Part shown: one piece after another, positions 23,201 through 33,718 of the stretch | Numbering within the stretch: the stretch's first letter is position 1 | How the letters are laid out: each line of letters begins with the position of its first letter | Source: Crotalaria pallida | Taxonomy: Eukaryota > Streptophyta > Magnoliopsida > Fabales > Fabaceae | Length of the DNA: 64,000 nt | Direction of reading: 5' to 3' | Assembly (NCBI GenBank): GCA_037953625.1 | Contig: CM075654.1 | Coordinates: forward strand, 52,273,001-52,337,000 | Notes under the pieces: model-generated | Database searches by the model: none | What the model saw: only the letters and a program-made list of their open reading frames with translations | Told to the model about the DNA's origin: nothing | Program-made: the position numbers and the translations under genes

Positions 23201-24250
23201 CTACTTGATGTTCTTTCCTTTTCTTCTTCATCCCAAACAATGTATGCCTTTTTGTGCTTTGGATGGTTCTTCTCTTTCTCCATCTTTTTGAGATACTTTG
23301 AACACGTATACTTAATATGACCGGGTTTTCCGCATTCATGGCAAACTACTCCTTCTTTTGTTGTCTTGGTCTTGTAGTGTGGGGAATTTGTCTTTTCTTT
23401 TGTCTTTGTTCAACCTTCCTTTTCTCCTTAGAATCTTGCTAAACTTTCTTAGTAGAAGTTTCATAGACTCTTAATCAATGTCCGAATTGGAATCTTCACT
23501 ATCGGAACTCTCTTCCGTTTTATATGAACTTTTAGCCTTAAGAGCAATTCCTTTTCTTTCTTTGTTCTTATCCGACTCTTCATTCATATGCAAACGTCCA
23601 AGCTCCATTTCATGTTCTTGAAGCTTTCCGAAAAGTGTTGCTAAGTCCATGGTGTCGAAGTCCTTTGATTCTATAATCGCGGTAACCTTAGGTTGTCATT
23701 CCCTGCTTAGACATCTTAAAACTTTGTTAACAAGTTCACAATTCATGAAAGTTTTTCCAAGAGAAATGAGATGATTAATAATATGAGTAAAACGTTTTTG
23801 CATATTACATATAGGTTCATTAGGCAACATACGAAACAATTCATATTCATGCATCAAAGAATTTAATCTAGCACGCCTAACTTCACTAGTGCCTTCATGT
23901 GTGACTTGCAAGGTGTCCCACATTTGTTTGCCATTATGACATTGGGAGACCCTAAAGAACTCATCATAAGATAGAGGCGAAGTGGTGATGTTTTTAGCTT
24001 TTAAATCATATTGAATTTTCTTTTTATCATCATCCGTCCACTCATCTCTAGTAATGAGTTGAAATGCACCTTCTACTTGTTTTGAGGGAATGTGAGGACC
24101 ATTCTCAATAGCTTCCCAAATATTCACATCTATTGCTTCAATAAATACCATTCTCATTCTAACTTTCCAATAAGCATAACTCTCTCCACCAAACATAGGA
24201 GGGCGGTTTATTGAAGCACCTTCACCACCAAAGGGATTCGTAGAACCCAT
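20281..24250 (-). pseudogene. Copia-type gag of the non-autonomous element, interrupted by a solo LTR
   Basis: Gag forms the particle that packages element RNA. The minus-strand frame from ATG at 24250 begins MGSTNPFGGEGASINRPPMF and carries YAYWKVRMRMVFIE and KKIQYDLKAKNI, matching the DUF4219/UBN2 part of plant Copia gag. A zinc knuckle, CHECGKPGHIKYTC, lies at about 23305-23345. An acidic serine-rich stretch (SSSSSDDEE) follows near 23190. After FGLGYT the coding sequence is broken by the LTR at 20452-22705, and resumes with a second knuckle-like FYPGTHGHTSNVC whose second cysteine is proline. A stop near 23470 and frame changes near 23400 are present. No pol frame follows. Confidence 0.8.
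20452..22705. mobile_element. Ogre/Tat-type solo LTR, 2,254 bp
   Basis: It starts TGTCGCGGCCGGGGTCCCGG and ends GGGTGGCTACA. The target duplication GTATA lies at 20447-20451 and 22706-22710. The GC-rich start followed by TGGAGTCGCCACCG (20520) and GTATTAGCACCCC (about 20640) is the opening I associate with Ogre-type Gypsy LTRs, best known in legumes. No internal domain is present. A long AT-rich stretch (21720-22500) repeats TTGATTTTCAATCTTTT-like phrases many times. Confidence 0.85.
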
Positions 24251-24308
24251 TGTAGTTTCCTCAAGGATCTTTACGAAAATAAAGCTTTATGCTCGCGTCT
24301 TTCGACCG

Positions 24309-24321
24309 AGCTCTGATACCA
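24309..24321 (-). other. Primer-binding site, initiator Met-tRNA type
   Basis: Two bases inside the element's 5' LTR end, the minus strand reads TGGTATCAGAGCT, complementary to the 3' end of plant initiator Met tRNA, the usual primer for Copia elements. This fixes the element on the minus strand. Confidence 0.8.
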
Positions 24322-24323
24322 AT

Positions 24324-26459
24324 TGTAAAAGACTATAATCGGTGGGTGAATAGACTAGAGAACACTAAGAGAACACCTAGAAGGGGGGTTGAATAAGTGT
24401 TTAAGAAACCTTGAAAGATTTTCGAACGAAACAAATCGAAACAATCAAAACGAATGATTTTTACAAAATCTGAACCTGATAATCGATTATGACATGTGAT
24501 AATCGATTATCATCTGACAGCAACTTATCAGATAATTGATTATGATGATGGATAATAGATTATCCACTGCAGAAATCAGAAAATCGCTTTTTCAATCGAA
24601 AACGAAAATGGCAAAACTACTAGATTGGTCCTGTAAGTTATTTTTTGGTTGCGATTTCGTCCCTTAACTTTTTTTCGTTTCAAATAAATCCGTAAGTTTG
24701 TAACTTGTTTCAAATAAATCCTTCCATCCAATTTTTGTCTTAATACCGTTAATGGGAATATTCTATGTGGCAACCATTGGTCTTACGTGGCTAAAACTTA
24801 ATGTTACACCCCAAAATGATGTCATATGAGGTCAAAAGAGAAAACCAAAACAGTTAGGGATAGCCCAATAAGCTTCTATTTTGGTCTCATACGACATCGT
24901 TTTGGGGTGTAACGTTGATTTTTAGCCTTGTAAGATCATTGGTTGCCACGTAGGATGCTCCCATTAACGGTGTTAAGACAAAATTGGATGGAAGGATTTA
25001 TTTGAAACAAGTTACGAACTTACGGATTTATTTGAAACGAAAAAAAGTTAAGGGACGAAATCGCAACCAAAAAATAACTTACAGAACCAATCTAATAGTT
25101 TTTCCAACGAAAATCAATCAATTAACACATAAGATCAGAGATAGCACGGAATTGATTAACACCAATATTGTTAATGATTACCTAGGTTATGAAAAAGGTT
25201 TTCCCAAATCAATTTGAACAATTAAACCCTAATTTAATCAATTATGTAAATTCAATCTTTTCTAGGTTTTCAATCAAGAACAATATGAAATGACAAAAAC
25301 AAAAGAGTTAAGGGAAGAGAAGCTTGCTCAGAGATTTATACTGGTTCACTCACAACCACCGTGAGCTACATTCAGTCCCCTCTTATCACAAGAGAGAGTT
25401 TCTTCAATAAGGAATTAGAATTCTCAAATTACAAGTAATACGCCTCTCAAGACTCCTTTCTTGATAGCCTCCAAGAGATACCTCACTCTTGTCTTGCAAT
25501 CCTATTGAACTTCTAATCTAACCTTCTTCCCTTGCTTGTTGATAACCCCACAACAAGGCTTCCACTTGCTTGTTGATTCCTCACAACAAGACTTCCAAGA
25601 CAATTTGCTTGATGAACAACCACCAAGTCTTCCAATTTGTTGTAGATAGCTTGCCTTCTTGCAATGATTACAACCCAATAGAAAACAAAATAACCTAATT
25701 AATCTCCTTCAAGAACTATGAACAATTAGTAATTGAGATTCAAAAGTTTCTTGATCAAAGAATATGAAAAGTAAGAACTTTGATCTTTGAGAAAGTGAGA
25801 GAGAAAGTTGAGAAAATAGTGTGGCTTTGATCTTTCTAAAAATGATATGAAAATGAAATTAGTTAATCACAATGATTGGTAAAAGGTTTATATAAAATAC
25901 CCAAAAGTTAGGAAACTTAAAAACTGATTTTGAGAAGTGAAAAACGATTTTCAAAAGCTGTTCGGCAGGTCATAATCGATTATGGCAACTAGATAATCGA
26001 TTATGCCTTTGTTAAAAAGTGATAATCGATTATTACCTGATCCAATTCATGATAATCAATTATGGTTTTCTCATAATCGATTATGAGCTGTAAAAACACT
26101 TCTTAAAACTTGTTTTCTCAAAACTAAACCTTTTCTTTCAAACCTTTAAGCCACCTATTGATTTAGGTTAAGTCAAATACTCAAATCATAATATGATCAT
26201 GCACTGGATAGAGATTCACTACCCTCTAATAAACTCTACCCAAACTCATCAAACTCCAAGATTCAAAATAAAGATATTACAAACAATCCACATATTGAAT
26301 CTTAATGAGTTTGCTCTCTCTTCATCATAGTTGATTGTTGTTCTTTGGTGAGCTTCTCCATGACTTGAGCTTGATCAAAACATTTGTCATTATCAAAACC
26401 ATGCACTTGCATAATAGATCTCACAATCTCCACATTGCACATGCACACAAGATCTAACA
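24324..26459 (-). repeat. Right LTR (element 5' LTR), with a MITE inside
   Basis: It is collinear with the left LTR but 455 bp longer, mostly because of the 496-bp insertion at 24610-25105. ATAATCGATTAT groups recur at 24479-24543 and 25971-26087. There are several point differences and a short deletion relative to the left LTR, so the insertion is not very recent. Confidence 0.85.
24610..25105. mobile_element. Mutator-like MITE, 496 bp, near-complete inverted repeat
   Basis: The 9-bp target duplication AACGAAAAT lies at 24601-24609 and 25106-25114, the length expected for Mutator-type transposition. Terminal arms GGCAAAACTACTAGATTGGT and, reversed from the right, GGAAAAACTATTAGATTGGT, extend inward for well over 150 bp. 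An inner pair, GTTACACCCCAAAATGATGT and its reverse counterpart near 24890, continues the fold. There is no coding capacity. It is absent from the left LTR, so it arrived after the host element. Confidence 0.9.
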
Positions 26460-26464
26460 GATCT

Positions 26465-27145
26465 TACTTGGAATACCTTCTTTAGAACTGCTGTGTGGAA
26501 AATCTGGAATGATCGTAATTCCCTGGTTTTTAATAATTGCTTCGAGATGAATTCCTCCTTGCTTTACTCAATTATAAATTATGTACGACATATTTCCTCT
26601 TCAATTTCCTCCTCTATCCCTAATATGAAGTTTAAGAAGGAGTGTCTGGTTGCTTGGAATCCGCCCCATCGGATATTTGAAGCTAAATGTTGATGGCTCT
26701 CTTAGGCAACCGAACAATTGTGCTGCATGTGGTAGTCTTATTAGGGATAGCTCGGGGCAGTTTCCGGGGTTTCTCTTGTTGTATTGGTGTTGCTACAACG
26801 GTCAAGGCTAAATTATGGGGTTTGCTGATGGGTTTGAAAATGGCTAAGTTGATGAACATCCGGTACTTGCAAGAGGAAATGGATTCTCTCACTGCCATTT
26901 CTTTGGTTAATGTTAACCGTGGAACATCTCACCATTGTTTTGCTTTGGTTCGTGAAGTGAAGATGTTACTAGATTCTAATTGGCATGTCTCTTTGTGTCA
27001 TGTTTTTAGGGAGGCTAATAGATCTGCTGATTTGGGTCATTTAAGGAGTATAGGTAATGTTTATTTTAATGTTGCTCCTGCCTATATGCATGATATTATT
27101 TGTGAGGAGGCTTATGGTATTGCCTTCCCAAGAATGATTCGTTGA
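26465..27145 (+). pseudogene. LINE ORF2 C-terminal part (end of zf-RVT, RNase H)
   Basis: It resumes the LINE frame after the Copia insertion: TWNTFFRTAVWKIWNDRNSL. Past a stop and frame change near 26692 it encodes an RNase H-like stretch: KAKLWGLLMGLKMAKLMNIR, then LQEEMDSLTAISLVN and CHVFREANRSADLGHL. Plant LINE RNase H normally shows E-x-D near the second motif; EEMDS fits it. An early stop and frame change separate it from the upstream part. The coding region ends at 27145 and an A-rich tail begins near 27184. Confidence 0.8.
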
Positions 27146-27190
27146 TTAGGTTGTTTTTCTTTGGGCCTTTGTCCAGTTTATTTAAAAAAA

Positions 27191-28480
27191 AATTAAATTT
27201 AATTATTCTAATTAATTTAATTATATATATAATTAAAAAATAAATTTATTAATGTAATGCATTTTTATTTAATATATAATAAAATTTTTTTTTGGAAAAT
27301 TTTCTTTTCAATCCCTAAATAGCTTTTGGGGAGATTTTCTTCCACATCCCATGAGGAAAAATCTCAACCCAAGGATCACCAAATAAGGCAATCCTCACGA
27401 GATTCCATAAACATGGGTACAAATTGCATTCCTTAGTTAGAAGATTAGGTTGTGAGTTGTGAGTATTTTTTTAATTATGTTTGTTTATTTATTTAAGTTT
27501 TTGTAATTTTATTTTACAATTTTTTTATATAACGTGTCACGTAAGTTCAGTTAAACAGTTTTGTAACGGAGTAATAAACAGTTTTGTAACGGAGCAACAC
27601 AGGGAGACTACGTAGTCGAACAATTGATTTTTGTGAGACTATATTATTGGTTGCAAATATCTTTAGTAAATTAAATTAACGACACAATTGATCTTTAAGA
27701 GACTATATATTGGAGGCAAATATCTTCGGGACTATATTGGTGGAAATACAATCTTTGTAGGACCAAATTGAGTATTTACTTTAAAATTTAAACCTCAAGT
27801 GATTGTATAACGATAGTTAACCAGACCGTCTCAACATTATGGTCATTCTACCTGATTTAAGTATTTTGCACAACTTAAAAAGTGAAAACATTAAGATGCT
27901 TTCTTATTCAAAGAGACAAAGATAAATTTTTCACTAGCAAATATTTGCATACTAAAAAAAACTTTATTTGCTTATAAAAAAAATACTTGCATACTATGAT
28001 TTATCACACACCAATAGAGTTTTAATATATCATTAGCTAAAACATCTTAGTCAAGACACTCACATTATATCATTAGCTTTATAGTAAAGAAATATAAAGA
28101 ATATTACATATTTGAAGTTATGTTCATTTTAAATTTTTAATTGTTATTTTTATGACATAAATGTTTAGACAAAAATAAATTAGTGAAATACACTATAACC
28201 TTGATATGCATATGAGGACACATCGAGTAGCAAGATGGGTTCATGGTATAGATCGAGTTATGCTCACCCTTAACCAGTTTTGTTAAGGTGTATGCACTTT
28301 AGTAAATAAGAAATGTTTATTTTTCCTTATTTTGGGATTCCCAGTAACATTTAGAATTTTATATAAGGAGATATAATATTGTGTACCGATTTTGATAATT
28401 ATATAACCATTCTCCAATTTTATTTATTTGTCACATTACATAAAAATACATTTTTTTTAAATGTAATACTATTGCTTTAG
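27191..28480. other. AT-rich intergenic sequence
   Basis: No gene recognised. A 20-bp phrase, CAGTTTTGTAACGGAG, is repeated at about 27557 and 27579. Phrases such as GAGACTATAT...GCAAATATCTT recur between 27630 and 27740, suggesting an old Mutator-type terminal region, but no ends were found. Confidence 0.4.
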
Positions 28481-28577
28481 TTTTTTTTTTTGTTTACATG
28501 GGAGGTCTGAGACTAGAATCCATGACCTGGGAGAAGGAAAAATCCTAAGTGTCCCAACTGGGCTGTCTTACGCGGAC
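28481..28577 (-). mobile_element. Short SINE (about 90 bp), same family as 35603-35706
   Basis: Reversed, it reads GTCCGCGTAAGACAGCCCAG at the start and CTCAGACCTCCCATGTAAAC before an A-tail (28481-28491 as T). It matches the plus-strand copy at 35603 with a short gap. TAGTTTTTTTT on both sides is a possible but low-complexity target duplication. Confidence 0.7.
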
Positions 28578-28920
28578 TAGTTTTTTTTTACGAAAATAAG
28601 AGAAAAGAAATTAAATTCATTAACAAACCATCAAATGGTAGCGAGTCCAACAACGACGGATCTAGAAATTTTGAATTGTGAGGGCAATAAATAGTATGTA
28701 AAACCCAACAAAGTAAAGTTTTCTTTTTTTTTTTTTCAGTGAAAAACCCAATAAATGAAGAGATTGCAGTATATTTTCTCTTTTGGTTTTGGTAATCATT
28801 ATTTTAAAAACTATTTAAATAGTACAAACTTTTTCAAATAATACAAACTTTTTTCCAATACAAACTTCTTCCTATATTCTTTAACCAAAGTTATAATGAT
28901 TATATATTACATATACAATT

Positions 28921-28924
<4 letters not shown>

Positions 28925-28954
<30 letters not shown>
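28925..28954. repeat. (AT)n microsatellite upstream of STOMAGEN
   Basis: About 15 AT units in a row. It lies about 320 bp upstream of the STOMAGEN start and may serve as, or hide, a TATA box. Confidence 0.9.
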
Positions 28955-28956
<2 letters not shown>

Positions 28957-29278
28957 CTTGACCATTCTTGTCATGATTAAATTATGATGTTCACAATTTT
29001 AAATGTTCAAATTCTAGATTTTATTAATAATCATGGTTAGATCTAGAATTTTCCCATGGTATTGGCATTCTGTACCCTTTGATCATGCTCCTCTGTCTCA
29101 GTACAGATTTTGCCGGTCTATCTCTTATGGTCATCAATTCACCACAACACAACCCTCATCTCTTACTCTCTCCTCAATTCTCTCCCTCTTTTATTATCTT
29201 AACACTAACTCCTATTTATCTTTCAACTATATTCACCCTCTCAAATCCTTTCAAAGTTATTGCAAAACAGAAAGGAGA

Positions 29279-30229
29279 ATGAGACACACTAAACTATTCA
29301 AACTTTTATTGCTACTATTCACCTTAATTCTTGCAGCTAAAGTCATACAAGGTCATGGTATTGTCATATTGTCCTTCTTGAATTTATATCCTTCAATTAT
29401 TTATTATAGGATATTATTACTTCTCTATTGGTTCTTATACTTTCTTCATTCTCTTTTCCTTCTTTTGAGTTCTTCTTAGAGCATCCACACCGGTTGTCCT
29501 AAAAATTTTTAGGGACTGTCACTAATTAGTGACACCGGTGTGGAGCAGCTCTCCACCGTCCTTATTTTGGGAGAGTCCCTAATTTACAAAAAATGGGATC
29601 ATGGGTGTGGATGCTCTTAGTGTACTAATAAATAATTATACTTTCAATTGTATGTCACTTCTTAGCTTCTATTAATGATTTTCTTCATGTAAAATACTAA
29701 GGTTTCTTAACACAACCAATTTTCTCAGTTTTCCAGGGTGCTACCTGCTTATTACTTATTTGATATTCAATCAATACAGGAATCTTGTTTCATTTCTTTG
29801 TGCCAATTAGTTGCTGCCACTATTTGCTGAAAAATGTTTGCTCCAAGTTATCTTAAATTTGTCACTTCATTGCTGCAGGAATTGAAACAAAAGGATGGAT
29901 ACCTCAAGCCACTCCACCCAAAAGAGAACCAATAAGTTTGCAGGTGAGCCAAACACATACATGCATGTATTACTATCAATTTGGTACGTTTCTCATGTGC
30001 ACTTAAATTTATGCATTAATTAATTAAATATGTGGAATCTCAGGGTTACAATAATGTGGCATGGACAATGAGGAATTCTAGGAGATTGATGATTGGATCC
30101 ACTGCACCAACTTGTACTTACAATGAATGTAGAGGCTGTAAGTATAAGTGTAGAGCTGAGCAGGTGCCTGTAGAAGGAAATGACCCAATCAATAGTCCAT
30201 ACCACTATAGATGCGTTTGTCATAGATAG
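29279..30229 (+). CDS. EPFL9: STOMAGEN / EPIDERMAL PATTERNING FACTOR-like 9 precursor, complete
   Basis: STOMAGEN is a secreted cysteine-rich peptide made in mesophyll. It promotes stomatal development by competing with EPF1/EPF2 for ERECTA-TMM receptors. Exons are 29279-29351, 29879-29943 and 30044-30229, with consensus GT/AG borders and matching phases (73, 65 and 186 nt), giving 107 residues. Residues 1-24 (MRHTKLFKLLLLLFTLILAA...) are a signal peptide. A basic propeptide follows. The mature 45-residue peptide should start at IGSTAPTCTYNECRGC (residue 63) and has six cysteines. The end, INSPYHYRCVCHR, differs little from the Arabidopsis peptide as I recall it. ATG 29279 is chosen because a signal peptide follows; the frame is open back to an ATG at 29033. 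Intron 1 contains a MITE. Confidence 0.95.
29479..29616. mobile_element. Tourist-type MITE in STOMAGEN intron 1, 138 bp
   Basis: The 13-bp terminal inverted repeats GAGCATCCACACC and GGTGTGGATGCTC are perfect. The 3-bp target duplication TTA lies at 29476-29478 and 29617-29619, as for PIF/Harbinger-derived elements. An inner arm pair (GACACCGG, and GGGACTGTC...GAGAGTCCC) gives extra fold. No coding capacity. Confidence 0.9.
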
Positions 30230-30597
30230 TGTATGTATGATAGTTATGAACATTCATAGATTAGAACATAATGTAATTTTGAGTTCTAGTACATGTTTTA
30301 TTTCCTCAGTCACCCGGATTGAACTTTGGAAAAGGCTATTTTAAATTAAAGTAAGTTTGATTTTTAAACATATGTAAGGGTATATCTATTATCTATGGGT
30401 TGAGATATCTATGCATTATATCTAATGAATAATAGATATACTCTTATATTTACTCATAGTTAAGATAAACTCACTTTATACGATCCTTTCTCAATTCCTC
30501 CGAAGTCTTATAGTAATATAATACTCCTCCCAATGCTAGCAGTTGTGACTTGTGAGTGCTTGTGCTGAAAACTGTAAAATTTCAGCATTGTTACATA
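30230..30597. other. STOMAGEN 3' UTR and downstream flank
   Basis: No further gene. AACATAATGTAATTTTG near 30265 may be part of the polyadenylation region. An imperfect inverted pair, TAAGGGTATATCTATTATCT (30376) and AATAGATATACTCTTATATT (30430), forms a hairpin of about 20 bp per arm. Confidence 0.45.
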
Positions 30598-30723
30598 GCA
30601 TGTTTGGTTTTCAGTAAGAAAATCAATTCTGACCCCAAAATCACATTGGAAGAGAAGCAACTATTAGTAGCGTTGACATTTCAAAATTGATTCTGAACTA
30701 ATTTACCGCAAAACCAAATATGC
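30598..30723. mobile_element. Small MITE-like inverted-repeat element
   Basis: The ends GCATGTTTGGTTTTCAG and, reversed, GCATATTTGGTTTTGCGG match over about 14 bp, and inner phrases AAAATCAATTCTGA and TCAAAATTGATTCTGA also pair. No clear target duplication. The family is unassigned; a hAT-type MITE is possible. Confidence 0.5.
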
Positions 30724-31172
30724 ACATATTCAATCCAACAATATTACGTAAACATCCAAAACTAACATCAGAATTCTGCACGTCATTTTTAGAAAATAAA
30801 GGAAAAGCAAAATATATATACTTTTTATCTCTCTTTTATTTTCTTAAAATCACAGATGTAGGATTGATGTTAGTTTTGGATGTTAAAATAACATTTTTGT
30901 ATTCAATTTCTGAGGAGAAGCCTATTTGCCGTGCTCCATTTTTGTAAATTCCTTTTTTCTATTCCCAATGTTTGATTCTCTGTATCAACCTGCCATTTAT
31001 CTTCCGGATGCTGCTAAACTGTCATTGTCAAAAAAATATTAGAATTGGTGACATTTCCTTATGGGAATATTTATGTGAATGTAATGCCATTTAATCTCTT
31101 TTGTCTCCACTTCAACCCCAACATTTGTATTTTGGAGGGAATTGAGAGAAACCTCATGCTTTAAACCGAGTT
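30724..31172. other. Intergenic sequence
   Basis: No recognised gene or element. The phrase CATCCAAAACTAACATCA (30751) pairs with TGATGTTAGTTTTGGATG (30863) as an 18-bp perfect inverted repeat with a 95-bp spacer, so a MITE remnant is likely. Confidence 0.45.
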
Positions 31173-31185
31173 AACAAAGCACAAC

Positions 31186-31371
31186 AGTATTGTTGGAGAC
31201 CGACACAGATGAATGAAATCTGTATCCTTTAAACATGTGGTTTCGGGTTTGATTCTTGACTCATGCAAATAGAGAGTGCATTGCTAGAAGCGCCACTTCT
31301 GAAAGAACCCAATTAATATACGAAAGGATTAGTTACCTAATTGCGTAGGTGGATAGGGTGGGTTAAAAAAA
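31186..31371 (+). mobile_element. tRNA-derived SINE, 186 bp
   Basis: The 13-bp target duplication AACAAAGCACAAC lies at 31173-31185 and 31372-31384. The body contains a box B-like GGGTTTGATTC (about 31247) and ends in an A-rich tail. It differs from the other two SINE families in the window. Confidence 0.8.
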
Positions 31372-31384
31372 AACAAAGCACAAC

Positions 31385-31928
31385 TGCATAAACATAGTTC
31401 ACATTGGGTTTGTTAGGTAACAACAATTGTACCAAAAATGTGATGACCACAAGTGATTATTAGAACAGCAGTCTAGCCAATTTCAAATTCACAGGATTTA
31501 AAAATGTGGGAGCTTCACTGCAAGTTGGCAAAAGGAAGTGGTCCCAAAAATTAGGCATAAGCAACAAGAGTTGGTTCACATGGGCTGTTTGTTTGAACAC
31601 TATTAATTTGCACAAAGTGGCAAAACTAAATTTGAAAGAGCAGAACACGCATACATTAAAGGGAGGTCCCATTTTCTATGTATTGCTAGCTAGCCACTGC
31701 AAACGTGTTAGTACGTTGTTATGTGCTTGGCCTCGTCATGGTAGTTACATAGAATTGCTAGTAGGTCTTCAATATCAATCTGTTAAATCTAATCATATAC
31801 CGCACATTCCTCTTTTACCATACTCTCACGGGCCTATAACTTCTTTCCCATAACACCATATGAATGATGCACAAATTTTAAAAAATATTAAATAATGTAA
31901 GAATTTTAGATAGTTTAATTAAAAAATA
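31385..31928. other. Intergenic sequence
   Basis: No gene recognised on either strand; open frames here show no protein-family features. Confidence 0.45.
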
Positions 31929-32216
31929 TTTCATATGTCCCATAAATTATGTTCATTTTGCCATTTTACTTTCTTCCATAAGTTATGTTCATTTAGAAAC
32001 TCAATACTCATTTATACTTTTTTTTAAGCATTCATTTATTTATTACATATTTTTTCATCACTCATTTCTTCATCGTTCTTCAATATAATCTTCATACATT
32101 TATTATTACTCTCTCCTATTAATAAATGGGGGTAGTTTAGTCAAAATATACGAAATTCTTATATCATTTACTCATTTCTTCATTTATGTGCAATTTCTAA
32201 ATAGGACCGGATGAAG
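31929..32216. mobile_element. Stowaway-like MITE, 288 bp
   Basis: Ends TTTCATATGTCCCATAAATT and, reversed, CTTCATCCGGTCCTATTTAG are imperfect inverted repeats flanked by TA. The body matches, in reverse, the MITE at 35543-36200 (for example GAAACTCAATACTCATTTATAC). Confidence 0.7.
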
Positions 32217-33718
32217 TATCTTTTGTAATCATTAATTATTGAAGAAAGAAGAGAGTAAAGGAGTGAAGAAAAGATTGAATGTGAAAAAAGATAGTTATAA
32301 ATAAAAGTATAGCTAAAAAAAATATAAGATAATTATATACTTAAATTCGATCAAGACATATAAATAAAAAAACTATATAATCAAGACTTTTTTGATAGAA
32401 GAAAATGGAGAGCAGAGACACATGAGTGATAGAAGATTATGAATTGCAAAAAAAAAAAAAAGTAAAAGTAATATTTCAATGAGAAAATGGATAATGCATC
32501 GACAGTGTAAAGTTTTTTATATCATTCATCATTCATCTGTTTATGGTCGTTGACTTTTAAATTAAAGTAATCCAAATAATTTGGTGGATAATGGAGTAAA
32601 AAACTTTACACCGTTAATAAATACCCATTAATCTCATATTTGAATATGGTTAAGTACTTTCAAGAAAGGACATATTCAAAGTTAAAACTTAAGACTTTGT
32701 CTCCTCTCAAGATGGCAGTTTTCTTTGCGCTCTGCCCAATTTCTATGAGAAAATGGGATAATGTCTTTTTTTTTTTTACCTCCAAGAACATATATTTTTT
32801 TTAAAAAAATATTAATAAACCTATAAAATTAATCTATGAACAAGTTTACACCATAAAAGAAATGACGAATTTCACTTATTTATTATTGATTGGTTAAAAA
32901 ATGATACACATGTTTTTTTTTTTTTGGTTTATAATATAGGCTTGTTTATAAATCTATTTATCAAACTTTTTTTTCCTTTAAAAAAAAATATGTTGCTTTA
33001 TTATACAAAGAGAAGTCTTAAGTTTTTTTTTTCGCTTCTTAGTAGAAGATGGATAAGTTTTTCCGGAACTTGTTTTAGGCTCGGTCCTATTATTTCTTGG
33101 ATCCTAGGCGAAGTATAAATCAGGGCCCTAATTATGTAAAATTCTAATACTAAAATTTTGAAGAAAAAAAAAGATTTTGATATACACTACCGTTTAAGAA
33201 AATAAAAGTGTAAAGTTAGTTTAGAAAATAATGCATATGCAATTTTTCAATGTTGACTTAACATTTATAAATTTCCAAAACTCATTACCAATGTTTATAA
33301 ATCCACAACAATAAAATCATACAAAACTTATAAACTAATCATTAAAATGATGCTATAAAATGTAACATACTAGTAGTTAATATAAAATTTGTATGATAGC
33401 ATTTCAAAATAAGACAATTATAAACATTTAATCTAAAAAAGAGGTACAGATAAAAAAAATTTACTAGAAGACGAGGTAATAAAAAGAAACTTACATAAAA
33501 ACAATTAAAAAAAAAAAAAAACTAAAGATAAGAGGACACGAGTCAAACACGGGGCCTAGGAATTACACTATTATGTTCATGAATATATTCCAATTGTGCT
33601 GTCGTCTGTATATGTTTGATGCATTAGGTTTGGTTTTGTTTTTTTGTTTTTTTTTTATACTGATCCATTAATTTTTATTACTTTGTTTTACTATAAACTA
33701 CCTAGCTCTTAAAAAAAT
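32217..33718. other. AT-rich intergenic sequence with small repeats
   Basis: Apart from the inverted-repeat element at 32499-32615 and the TSD of the next MULE, nothing coding is seen. Poly-A and poly-T tracts are frequent. Confidence 0.45.
32499..32615. mobile_element. Small inverted-repeat MITE
   Basis: TCGACAGTGTAAAGTTTTTT at the left and, reversed, TTAACGGTGTAAAGTTTTTT at the right. About 117 bp, no coding capacity. The target duplication is unclear. Confidence 0.6.

Larger units (their letters stand above)
17977..26459 (-). mobile_element. Gag-only (non-autonomous) Copia-type LTR element in the LINE
   Basis: LTRs at 17977-19657 and 24324-26459 share their start (TGTAAAAGACTA) and end (AAGATCTAACA). 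The target duplication GATCT lies at 17972-17976 and 26460-26464. On the minus strand, an initiator-Met-tRNA-type primer site (TGGTATCAGAGC) follows the right LTR, and purine tracts precede the left one. The interior encodes only gag; no protease, integrase, RT or RNase H motif was found. This matches the TR-GAG class of elements mobilised by partners. Two younger insertions sit inside it. Confidence 0.85.
13438..27190 (+). mobile_element. L1-type LINE, interrupted by an 8.5-kb Copia element
   Basis: ORF1 (13438-15168) and ORF2 (15344-17976, then 26465-27145) lie in order on the plus strand, with a 3' A-rich end near 27185. The frame at GKMDL before 17976 continues as TWNTFFRTAVWKIWNDRN after 26464, showing that 17977-26459 is a later insertion (GATCT duplicated). 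Several stops, frameshifts and an internal deletion make it inactive. Exact 5' end and target duplication were not found. Confidence 0.85.

Noticed and set aside
24576..25217. Two open frames encoding nearly the same peptide (DGRIYLKQVTNLRIYLKRKK)
   Set aside because: They are the two arms of the Mutator-like MITE read on opposite strands, not a gene pair.
31506..31853. 115-codon plus-strand frame downstream of STOMAGEN
   Set aside because: No motif, no family resemblance and an equally open frame on the other strand; treated as chance.
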